Source: Phycisphaerae bacterium RAS1 (GTDB lineage: Bacteria; Planctomycetota; Phycisphaerae; UBA1845; Fen-1342). Taken from it: a stretch of DNA of 64,000 nucleotides. The stretch spans positions 1,240,001-1,304,000 of the forward strand of contig SMLU01000001.1 in the NCBI GenBank assembly GCA_007859745.1, given 5' to 3'. The notes beneath the pieces were generated by a model. It ran no database searches and had not been told where the DNA came from. It saw nothing but the letters and a program-made list of their open reading frames with translations. Each line of letters starts with the position of its first letter. The stretch's first letter is position 1. Made by a program: the position numbers and the translations under genes. Positions 24,604-31,796 of the stretch are shown here, one piece after another.

Positions 24604-26034
24604 CTATTCGTCCAACACGACATCCATCCCCTCTTCGAGCGCCCCCGGCAGCGACTCCGGCACGGCCACCCCCAGCGCCTTTCCCCCATCCGCCGTCAGC
24701 AGCAACGCCGCCCCCACGCTTCGTCCGCCGCTGCGAATCGTCAGCGGCGTCAAGAGCGGCGCCGCCGTCCCCTCCAACCGCAGGACAAACGCGGTTTCTC
24801 CCACGATAGATACGATTCGCCCGATCGGCACCGCCGGCCGTGGCGACGGGCCGAAACGCACGACATCGCCGGTCGCCAGTTCCAAATCACCGAACGCCGC
24901 CGCCGGCTCGACCATGCTGTAGTCACGCTGCACACGCTGCAGCAGAATCTGTCCGACTTCGGCGCCATCGCGGATAACGCGGCCGATTTCGCCCGCTTCC
25001 AGCCGATCGGCCTCGCCCGCATTGATCAACCCGCCGCGGTCCGTCAGCCGAAAAATCCGCGCCGCGAAGCGCCGCTGCGAAATCTCCGCGTCCGTGCGAA
25101 TCCGCGCGTTGTCGCCCACGCGAATCAGGTCCGGCCGGGCGCCCTCGGGCACGGTTCCTTCGCCGTTCACATCGGCGACGGCCGAGTGCGGCGACACCAC
25201 GCGCACGTACCAGAACCGATCGTCGCGCTTCTCCACCACGCCGTGCGTGACGTAGCGCCCGGATTGGAAGAAATCGATGTGCGCGTCGGCCGGACAGCGC
25301 ACTCCGCGCGGCGCCGCCACCCATGCCCGCGCGCCGTCGTCGATCGCCTCGACCATGCAGACCGCGGTCATGGCCTCTCCCAGTCGCCGCCGCGCGGGCG
25401 ACGGCCAGAGCGCGACGCTCTGAATCGAATGCAGCGGCAAGTCCGAGGCCAGCGCCACCGTGCAGCACAGGCACAGGTCCGCCTCAACCGCGAGCACCTC
25501 AAACCGCGCCACCGGCTGGCCGGCGGAGCGGCTCCACCAGGTATCGCCGACTCGAACCCCCTGCTCAGCCCCCGCGCGAAGCCACACGGTCCGCCAGCCC
25601 GGGGCGGCAGCGTCCACCGCGGCCAGAAGCGGCGCATCCAGCGGCCAGCGCGGCTGGAGCTCGCGCACCAGCGTCGGCCGCAACAACCACGCCCGCAGCG
25701 CACCCGGCGGCGGCGGTTCGAACCGGCGAAGAAAAAAGCAGGCGCCGGCCGGCGCGTTCACGCGCGTCAACCAGCCCAGCGGAGTGGCGCCGTCCGCAAG
25801 CAGCACGCGCGTGGCGGCGCCCTTCAAATCGGGCGCGGCCGCGAGCGTCAATAGCCAGCCTTCGCCGGCGGGACGGACGTCGACGACAGGCGTGCTCGTA
25901 ATCAGCGCGTCGTCCGCGCGGACCGGCGTGGGAAGCAGCAAGCCAAGCGCGACCAGAACACAGATAGCCCACCCCGACGCTTTGCAATGCCACGGCAGTT
26001 CGGGGATCCACCCGGCTGCCCGCTGCCCCGACAA
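24604..26034 (-). CDS. Secreted protein of unknown function
   Basis: Roughly 465-477 residues with a signal-like segment AICVLVALGLLLPTPVRA. A beta-rich body follows with repeated R-G-D-x-VR or GD-x-RIRTD motifs. I do not recognise a family. The start is unclear: no ATG or GTG is available after the terminator, only a TTG at 26034 inside the terminator T-tract or a CTG at 25998. The terminator directly before it suggests attenuation or a separately transcribed leader. Confidence 0.55.
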   Translation of the reverse strand: MSGQRAAGWIPELPWHCKASGWAICVLVALGLLLPTPVRADDALITSTPVVDVRPAGEGWLLTLAAAPDLKGAATRVLLADGATPLGWLTRVNAPAGACFFLRRFEPPPPGALRAWLLRPTLVRELQPRWPLDAPLLAAVDAAAPGWRTVWLRAGAEQGVRVGDTWWSRSAGQPVARFEVLAVEADLCLCCTVALASDLPLHSIQSVALWPSPARRRLGEAMTAVCMVEAIDDGARAWVAAPRGVRCPADAHIDFFQSGRYVTHGVVEKRDDRFWYVRVVSPHSAVADVNGEGTVPEGARPDLIRVGDNARIRTDAEISQRRFAARIFRLTDRGGLINAGEADRLEAGEIGRVIRDGAEVGQILLQRVQRDYSMVEPAAAFGDLELATGDVVRFGPSPRPAVPIGRIVSIVGETAFVLRLEGTAAPLLTPLTIRSGGRSVGAALLLTADGGKALGVAVPESLPGALEEGMDVVLDE

Positions 26035-26068
26035 AAAAAATGACGCGGCCGATTTTGTCGGCCGCGTC
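26032..26068 (-). terminator. Intrinsic terminator before the 24604-26034 gene
   Basis: On the minus strand an 11-bp perfect stem (arms 26042-26052 and 26058-26068, GACGCGGCCGA) with a 5-nt loop is followed by eight Ts (26033-26040). It is the clearest intrinsic terminator in the window. It lies 217 bp after the end of the sugar-dehydrogenase-like gene. Confidence 0.8.
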
Positions 26069-26200
26069 CGGGATTGGGAGAGGAGGAGAAGCAGTTCCTT
26101 GCAGTACTCGCTAGTCACCCCTAAGTACGCCGGACACGGCGGATCGTTCGTTCGCCGCGCAGATTGTTCGTAACTATTTATAAAACATAATGTTACAACC
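26035..26200 (-). ncRNA. Candidate short transcript ending at the intrinsic terminator
   Basis: An AT-rich promoter-like stretch around 26171-26198 (TATAAA on the minus strand, no strong -35) is followed by about 100 nt without a gene and then the strong terminator. The unit could be a small RNA or an attenuated leader of the next gene. The evidence is positional only. Confidence 0.3.
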
Positions 26201-26284
26201 CGAAAAGGCGGGCGCAGGCCGGCGGATAAGCGTGTTCGGGCAGTTCGAGATTGGCCGCCGTGACGGGTCACCGACTGGAGCGTA

Positions 26285-27742
26285 CTACTTGCCGCGCACC
26301 AGTTCAACGAACCCGTTGATGTCCAGGATGTTCAACGCCCCATCCCCATTGGCGTCGCCGATGATGTTCGCGTCGATCCCCGGAAACTGTTGCACGAACG
26401 CCGTCGGGTCGATCAGCGCCAGAATGAACGGATCGATGTCGCGATTGTCAACTACGTCATCGGCGTTCAGGTCTCCCGTCACGATCGACGGACGAATCCG
26501 CCGCACCGCCCCGTCCGTCAGCGACACGTGATAAATGAAACCGTCAGGCCCGAGCTTCAGATCGGTCGTCACGCCCCAGCCGTTGCCCCAGACGAGCGAT
26601 TCGCGTTCGTCGTCGGTGTCGGCCACCTTGTCACCCGCATCACCGGCGGTGACCAGCGATAGCCGATCGCCGCTCGGCTCGAAAAGATAGAGCTTTCCAA
26701 AGTTGTAATCGCCGACGAACGCCCGGCCGCGCAGATACCACGGATATCGCACGCTGTCGAGAAACAGCAGCGCCGTGATGCCGATCGGCTGAAGGAAGCT
26801 GAACTCCGGATCGGAATAGTGCGACCCGTCCAGCGCCATCAGGTCGGTCCAGTCATACGATGCAAAATCATTCTGCGTGAACTGCGCATTCCGCGCGTCC
26901 GGCCCCATGATCTTCAGCCAGCCGCTGTTGTACCCGGCCGTCACGCGGCTGATCTCGTCGTACACCTCCGGCCCGTTTTCGGTAATCCAGAGCTGCCCGC
27001 TGCGCCGGTCGAAGTCCAGCCCGTAGCTCTGGCGCACGCCGTAGGCGAACCAGCGGCGGAGCGACTTGTCGTCGGAGCCGGAAAACGGATTGTCCTCGGG
27101 ATAGGTGCCGTCGGCGTTGATGCGGAAGATGCCGCCGGCGCGGGCCGACGCGGACATGGCCGTGTTCTGTTCGATGCGCGGGTTGTCGAACGTGCCGCGC
27201 ATCAGATCGCCAGTCGTGCCGTAGAGTTTTCCGTCGGAACCGAAGGCGATCTTGCCTCCTTCGCAGCCGGTGTTGGTCTGGCCCGGATCGGCGGGGAAAC
27301 GGATGATCGGCGGCTCAGCCAGTCCGATCAGCGACTGGCCGTCCCAGGTGAAGCGCTGCACGCGGTTTTCAATCCACTCGCCGCCGTCCGCCGCGGCGAG
27401 CGAGTAATAGACGTAGACCAGATGATTGGTCGCAAAAGCGGGGTCGGTGGTCATGCCGAGCAGGCCGTGCGTGTCGGCCGAGGCGACCGGCAGATCGAGC
27501 ACCGTGCCGACGATCGAGCCGTTGACGACGCGCTTCACGCGGCCGGTGTTCTTTTCGCCGACGAGCAGCTCGTTCGCGCCGATGAAGGCGATCGACGTCG
27601 GCAGATCCAGTCCGCTGGCGACCGTCTGAACCGTGAGGCGCGAATCGGACACCGTCTGTGCCTTCGCGGCTGCGGCGAGTCCGCCGCCAGAGATGAACAT
27701 CCCCGCCACCGCCATGAGACCGATGGGTGTCGCAATGCGCAT
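26285..27742 (-). CDS. Secreted PQQ-dependent sugar-dehydrogenase-like protein with dockerin-like tail
   Basis: The 485-residue protein has a signal peptide and a GDH/soluble glucose dehydrogenase-like propeller. Landmarks are VASGLDLPTSIAF, GLLGMTTDPAF, GEGGKIAFGSDGKLYGTTGD with Cys in place of Gly1 (GCEGGKIAF), FAYGVRQSYGLDFD and GNGWGVTTDLKLGPDG. The C-terminal 75 residues carry calcium-loop repeats (GDLNADDVVDNRDIDPF, GDANGDGALNILDINGF) like those of the protein at 650. The ATG at 27742 fits the signal peptide. Oxidation of sugars with PQQ is possible, but no catalytic His could be assigned confidently. Confidence 0.8.
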   Translation of the reverse strand: MRIATPIGLMAVAGMFISGGGLAAAAKAQTVSDSRLTVQTVASGLDLPTSIAFIGANELLVGEKNTGRVKRVVNGSIVGTVLDLPVASADTHGLLGMTTDPAFATNHLVYVYYSLAAADGGEWIENRVQRFTWDGQSLIGLAEPPIIRFPADPGQTNTGCEGGKIAFGSDGKLYGTTGDLMRGTFDNPRIEQNTAMSASARAGGIFRINADGTYPEDNPFSGSDDKSLRRWFAYGVRQSYGLDFDRRSGQLWITENGPEVYDEISRVTAGYNSGWLKIMGPDARNAQFTQNDFASYDWTDLMALDGSHYSDPEFSFLQPIGITALLFLDSVRYPWYLRGRAFVGDYNFGKLYLFEPSGDRLSLVTAGDAGDKVADTDDERESLVWGNGWGVTTDLKLGPDGFIYHVSLTDGAVRRIRPSIVTGDLNADDVVDNRDIDPFILALIDPTAFVQQFPGIDANIIGDANGDGALNILDINGFVELVRGK

Positions 27743-27894
27743 GACGAATCTCCCGCGGGCGCGTCGGCGGCGCTCGCACTTGGCCCAAATGACCGCCGAC
27801 GGCCAGTCTAGCTTGGGTCCCGCGCGGGGTCTACGCAAAGTGAGTTGTAAGGAGCTGTAAAGACTCGCAGCGCCGTCCTCGGTGCGCGGGCAGC

Positions 27895-27982
27895 GCGGTA
27901 GCGGCCGGCCCCCGTGCCGGCCTTACTCGGCAAGAAACGCCTCCCGCCCCCAACGGCCGGCACAGGGGCCGGCCGCTACCGC
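27895..27982. repeat. GCGGTAGCGGCCGGCCCCCG-family inverted repeat
   Basis: Arms 27895-27920 and 27957-27982 are complementary with one mismatch around a 36-bp middle. Its right end is 9 bp from the stop codon of the PEP-CTERM gene. Degenerate or half copies occur at 28938-28999 and 61869-61897. Confidence 0.85.
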
Positions 27983-27991
27983 CGAGCATGC

Positions 27992-28768
27992 CTAGCGACG
28001 TCGCATCGCTACAGCCCCCAGCATCAGCAGCGCCATCCCCGCCGGCTCAGGAATCATCGTCGCCTCGGCGATCGGGCTGTCGCCTCCGGCGCCGCCCGTG
28101 TACACCGTGCCTTCGTCGCCGAAACCCAGACGAACGAACGTATTGGCCGATGCGATGCCGCCGGTTGCGGATTGAGCCGACGCCAGGTCGTGGCGAATGA
28201 ACAGCTCCCCGAACGTCGTGCCGGTCAGCTCAATGTGCCCCACCAGCGTCGACCGGGCTGCGCTTCCGCTGGCATTCCAGAAGTGCGGATCGCCGCCGAG
28301 GGGCAAGGCCGTGTTGCGCACGCCCATCCCGCCGACGGTGAACATCGTCACGCCCGTGACGCTTTGCACTGCTCCGCCGCCGTCCGGGTCGTTGTCGCCT
28401 TCGCTGGCATAGGCCCAGCGAAAATAGGGCTCCGGCGGATCTTCGGGGTCCGGCGGCCCGAACCGGTAGTTGTAGATCTCCACGTTGGTGATCGACAGAT
28501 TCCCCCCGCGGGCCTCAAACGCGTAGTCCTGGAAGCCGTTCCAGATTCGGCCGCCAGTTGGGGTGTTCACCCAAACGTAGAGGCGATGCGCCCCGACAGG
28601 AATTACCGGGTTGGTTCCGTAGTCAGCCGGAGCGACCGCCGGACTTTGGGGATCCGCCGGGTCCGAGAGACCGTAGCTTGACAGAAACCAGCGCGCGGCA
28701 GCGGTCTGCGCGGACGCAGCGCTGACCACGAACGACGCCATGGCGGCGGCAAGAACGATGCGCTTCAT
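27992..28768 (-). CDS. PEP-CTERM sorting-signal protein
   Basis: The 258-residue product has an N-terminal signal peptide (ending SAASAQ) and a C-terminal IPEPAGMALLMLGAVAMRRR: the PEP motif, hydrophobic span and Arg cluster recognised by exosortase. The middle is Gly/Asn-rich and beta-like, without a known domain. The ATG at 28768 fits the signal. Such proteins are anchored or released at the cell surface; the exosortase gene is not in the window. Confidence 0.85.
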   Translation of the reverse strand: MKRIVLAAAMASFVVSAASAQTAAARWFLSSYGLSDPADPQSPAVAPADYGTNPVIPVGAHRLYVWVNTPTGGRIWNGFQDYAFEARGGNLSITNVEIYNYRFGPPDPEDPPEPYFRWAYASEGDNDPDGGGAVQSVTGVTMFTVGGMGVRNTALPLGGDPHFWNASGSAARSTLVGHIELTGTTFGELFIRHDLASAQSATGGIASANTFVRLGFGDEGTVYTGGAGGDSPIAEATMIPEPAGMALLMLGAVAMRRR

Positions 28769-28937
28769 GTCACTCCCTCCACGCGTCAAACGCCCGCGGC
28801 CGTGTGACCGGGCGCGTCTCACGCCATGTTCCACTTATGACTTTAGCACGAAGAGCGCTCGCAGCAAGCGCTACTCCGCGTGCGCCGGCGGCCGATGACC
28901 GTTAGCCGCCGCAGACCGCGCCGCCGGAAGCGCGATC

Positions 28938-28999
28938 GCGGCCGGTCCCCGTGCCGGCCGTAGGTGACAAGAATCGCCCCCCAAGCCCAACGGCTGGTA
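28938..28999. repeat. Degenerate GCGGCCGG-family repeat copy next to rpmH
   Basis: GCGGCCGGTCCCCGTGCCGG and a following CCCAACGGCTGG resemble the repeat at 27895-27982 with mismatches, including its CAAGAA-CGCC middle. It abuts the rpmH stop codon at 29000. Confidence 0.55.
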
Positions 29000-29143
29000 C
29001 TACAGCTTGGGATCGATGTTCACCGACCGGCCGACGCGCCGCTTGCGGCTGAGCATCTTGCGGCCGTTCTTGGTTCTCATCCGGGTGCGGAACCCGTACT
29101 TGCGCTTGCGCTTGATCTTGCTGAGTCGATGGGGGTAATGCAC
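29000..29143 (-). CDS. rpmH: Ribosomal protein bL34
   Basis: A 47-codon gene, easily missed. The product begins MHYPHRLSKIKRKRKYGFRT and contains the bL34 core RMRTKNGRKMLSRKRRVGR. The start is GTG with GAGGTG 6-11 nt upstream. The N-terminus differs from the usual MKRTFQPSN, and the family's TxQPSxRKR start is replaced by HYPHRLSKI. A C-terminal SVNIDPKL tail extends beyond typical bL34. rnpA and yidC, common neighbours, are absent. Confidence 0.9.
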   Translation of the reverse strand: MHYPHRLSKIKRKRKYGFRTRMRTKNGRKMLSRKRRVGRSVNIDPKL

Positions 29144-29260
29144 GTCTTCACCTCGGATGCTTCGCCCGGATTCAGCCGCCGCTGTTTTCAGTCCAGCGCT
29201 GGGAACGCAGCATTATGCCGATCCGAGGCGACCGCGCCAAGAGCGCATCGGCCGGCAGTA

Positions 29261-29362
29261 CTGGTCAAGTTTGCGGGGAGCATCGGCGTCCCGCCGGTGC
29301 AATTCTGCACTCGCACCGGCGGGACGCCGATGCTCCCCGCGCCGGGAGTCAAACTTGACCAG
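29261..29362. repeat. Long inverted repeat with GGGAGCATCGGCGTCCCGCC core
   Basis: Inner arms 29274-29300 and 29313-29339 are perfect complements. Outer arms CTGGTCAAGTTTG (29261-29273) and CAAACTTGACCAG (29350-29362) also pair. It lies between rpmH and the M48 protease gene. Confidence 0.85.
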
Positions 29363-29374
29363 CACCCGGCCGCG

Positions 29375-30859
29375 TCACAGCCTGATCCCCACGAGCTCCC
29401 AGAGCTTCAGTTCCCACGCCGCCCACGCGCTCGACCCGGTCGCGACGATGAACACCGCCAGCTTGATCCACAGCAGCCGTCGCTCGAAGCGAGCGGCCAG
29501 CGCCGGGTCGCGCGCCAGCGCCTGCACGAAACGAGAACGCGACGCGATCGACGAATGCCGCCAGCTCGGCGCCTCCGGCGGAATGCCGTTCAGCACCGCG
29601 ACAGTGTTCAGCGTGTCGCCAAAGATGTGCGCCGCCGTGCTGCACAGACGCTCGGATTTCAGCGCGGCGCTGACCGGCGTGTCCGACTGGTGCAGGGCGC
29701 AGGGCTGCGAGCAGGGGACGCCCGCCAGCGCCAGCGTGCGAACGCCGTAAATATCCGCCTGCCGCTCGAATCGTCGTGAAATCCAGCCGAACAGCACGCC
29801 CCACTTGAAGGCCAGCAAAAGGCCCAGCCCGGCGGCGGCGAGCTGGTAGGTGAGCGGGTCCACCCGGTGCGTGCGAACCGAAAAGACGGTGGTGGCGCAG
29901 CCGCTGATCAGGGCGAAGAGCAGAAAAACCAGAATATGGTGCCGCTTGATGTGGCCGGCCTCGTGCCCGAAGACCGCCTCGATCTTCGTGTCGTCGAGCT
30001 GCTCCAGCATGGCGTCGGTCAGCAGCACATATCGCAGCGGCGGCACGACGCCCATGACGGCCGCGTTCACCACCATTCCGCCCGAACGCCAGATCAGAAT
30101 CTCGCGGCACTTCAGGCGCAGTTTTGCGCACAGCAGCAGCAGCTTGTCGCGCAGCGGTCCGTCGGGCAGGCGGCTGGTCACCCAGACGTAGCGCAGGATC
30201 ACCGGCGCGCACAGCGCCACAACGACCGCGGCCGCCCCCAGCAGCAGGTCGGACAGGTAGCCTTGCCGCGAGAATTTCCGCAGGTAGCTCTCGTTGGCCG
30301 CAATGATGTCGCGCGCCAGCAGAATCAGAATCATCGGCGCCAGCACGAACAGCACCTGGTGCCGCAGGTTGTAGACGACGTATTGTCCGAGTGACCAGAC
30401 CGGCCGCACCGGCTTGGACCGCAGCAGGTAGACCTCCACCGCGATCTGCCGCACCACGCGGTCGGCCGGATAGGCCGCCACCCAAAGCAGCAGCACGCTC
30501 AAAAGGAAAGGCGTCAGCGCCAGCAGGCTGCCGATCACGGGCCATTCGCCGACGACGGGCGTGCGCAGGCAGATGCGGATCCAGTCGGTCAGCAGCAGCA
30601 GCGACCCGTGGCCCGCCAGCAGCAGCGCATGAGCCGCCATCATCCCGCGGGCGAACGCGAACTGCCCTTCGCCGGGGTCGTCCACGCGCTTCTCAATCAG
30701 CCGCAGCGTTCGTCGCGCCGCCAGCAACCCCGCCAGCGGCGGCAGCAGCGACACCAGCGCAACCGCCGCCATGACGGCCGACGGATCGGTCAGCAGCCGA
30801 TAGACCGGACGTGGAAACGCCAGCACAATGGACAGAATGCCGATGACGACCAGGTACAT
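29375..30859 (-). CDS. M48-family membrane metalloprotease
   Basis: The 494-residue integral membrane protein has seven or more hydrophobic helices. The zinc site is AVFGHEAGHIKRHH, and the third ligand Glu is in RRFERQADIYG. This is the Ste24/HtpX-like arrangement. The family degrades or processes membrane proteins. The start at 30859 (MYLVVIGILSIVLAF) begins the first helix; the frame remains open upstream over the divergent trpF start. No SD is visible. Downstream lies rpmH on the same strand. Confidence 0.85.
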   Translation of the reverse strand: MYLVVIGILSIVLAFPRPVYRLLTDPSAVMAAVALVSLLPPLAGLLAARRTLRLIEKRVDDPGEGQFAFARGMMAAHALLLAGHGSLLLLTDWIRICLRTPVVGEWPVIGSLLALTPFLLSVLLLWVAAYPADRVVRQIAVEVYLLRSKPVRPVWSLGQYVVYNLRHQVLFVLAPMILILLARDIIAANESYLRKFSRQGYLSDLLLGAAAVVVALCAPVILRYVWVTSRLPDGPLRDKLLLLCAKLRLKCREILIWRSGGMVVNAAVMGVVPPLRYVLLTDAMLEQLDDTKIEAVFGHEAGHIKRHHILVFLLFALISGCATTVFSVRTHRVDPLTYQLAAAGLGLLLAFKWGVLFGWISRRFERQADIYGVRTLALAGVPCSQPCALHQSDTPVSAALKSERLCSTAAHIFGDTLNTVAVLNGIPPEAPSWRHSSIASRSRFVQALARDPALAARFERRLLWIKLAVFIVATGSSAWAAWELKLWELVGIRL

Positions 30860-30938
30860 CTGCGAGCGATGATACGCGAGCCGCCCGTCTTTGTCGGCAG
30901 CCGGATCGAACGCCGTGGCGCGGCCGCGTGGGCACACG

Positions 30939-31616
30939 ATGAAAGCGAAAATCTGCGGCATCACGAACCTTGACGACGCGCTGCTGGCCGCGGACGCTGG
31001 CGCCGCCTTCGTCGGCATGGTTCTGGCGGCCAGTCCGCGGCGGGCGGCGCCGGCCGTCTGCGAGCAGATCGCCGCCCGGCTCCCCGCGGCGGTTCAGCCG
31101 GTGCTCGTCTTCCGCGACGCTCCCGCAGAGCAGATCATCGCGCTGGCGGGCCGGATGCCGCGGGCGGCGATACAACTGCACGGCGCTGAAAACGCGGAGT
31201 TTGTGGCCACGCTGCGCGCGGCGCTCGGATCGGTTCGGGTCATCAAGGCGGTGGAAATCGGCGAGGATGTGGCCCTCGACGAGGTTTGCGCGCGGATGCG
31301 CGAACTGATGCAAACAGGTGTCACGACCTTCCTGCTCGATTCTCCCAAGGGCGCCGCCGGCGACCCGGCCGCGATGGACGCCATCGCGCGGCGACTGGCC
31401 CGGCCGGCGGGTCCGCCCTGGTTCTGGCGCGCCGGCGGCCTCACGCCTGATTCGGTTGAGGATGTAACGGCCGGCCTGTACTCGGCCGTGGACGTGGCCC
31501 GCGGCGTCGAGGCGGAAGCCGGCCGCAAGGACGCCGCCAAGGTGCGGCTCTTCATCGAGCGAGCTGCACGACTCGAAGGTCAGCAGCGCCCACCCGACGA
31601 TGGCGGCAATTCCTGA
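30939..31616 (+). CDS. trpF: Phosphoribosylanthranilate isomerase
   Basis: The 225-residue TIM barrel converts PRA to CdRP in tryptophan synthesis. It has the catalytic Cys motif KICGITNLDDA, the substrate strand AIQLHG, the FLLDSPKG segment (usual LLD...GGTG, here GAAGD) and the phosphate-binding AGGLTPDSVEDV and VDVARGVE. The GGTG and SSGVE motifs are both altered but in place. Divergent from the M48 gene with an 80-bp gap. No other trp genes adjoin. Confidence 0.92.
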   Translation: MKAKICGITNLDDALLAADAGAAFVGMVLAASPRRAAPAVCEQIAARLPAAVQPVLVFRDAPAEQIIALAGRMPRAAIQLHGAENAEFVATLRAALGSVRVIKAVEIGEDVALDEVCARMRELMQTGVTTFLLDSPKGAAGDPAAMDAIARRLARPAGPPWFWRAGGLTPDSVEDVTAGLYSAVDVARGVEAEAGRKDAAKVRLFIERAARLEGQQRPPDDGGNS

Positions 31617-31643
31617 ACCGTCGTGCGCGAACTCGGGACGGGC

Positions 31644-31709
31644 ATCCGAACGCGAAGCGCAAGCGAGCGCACATCGCCGCGGGCGCTCACTTGCGCTTCG
31701 CGTTCTGAT
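31644..31709. repeat. GAACGCGAAGCG-family inverted repeat, copy 3
   Basis: CCGAACGCGAAGCGCAAGCG at the left pairs with the right arm ending GCGTTCTGATC. It runs directly into a second repeat at 31710. Confidence 0.8.
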
Positions 31710-31775
31710 CCGAGCCGCGCGCGTAAGCAAGCGGTTCTTCAAGTCTCCGCTCCCTCACGGTCGCGGCTCGGAAAG
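31710..31775. repeat. CCGAGCCGCG...CGCGGCTCGG repeat, copy 1
   Basis: A 66-bp unit with a CGCGTAAGCAAGCGG middle and a CTCCCTCACGGTCGCGGCTC end. Its near-identical reverse copy is at 63241-63306. The two ends are complementary (CCGAGCCGCG/CGCGGCTCGG). Confidence 0.8.
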
Positions 31776-31796
31776 CGCCGCCTATCCTGGCTATTT

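Noticed and set aside
25565-26011. Alternative frame at the start of the 24604-26034 gene
   Set aside because: It lacks the signal peptide seen in the chosen frame and its product is Arg-rich without pattern.
30391-30774. Plus-strand ORF opposite the M48 protease
   Set aside because: Ala/Arg/Pro-rich shadow of a well-supported membrane protease.
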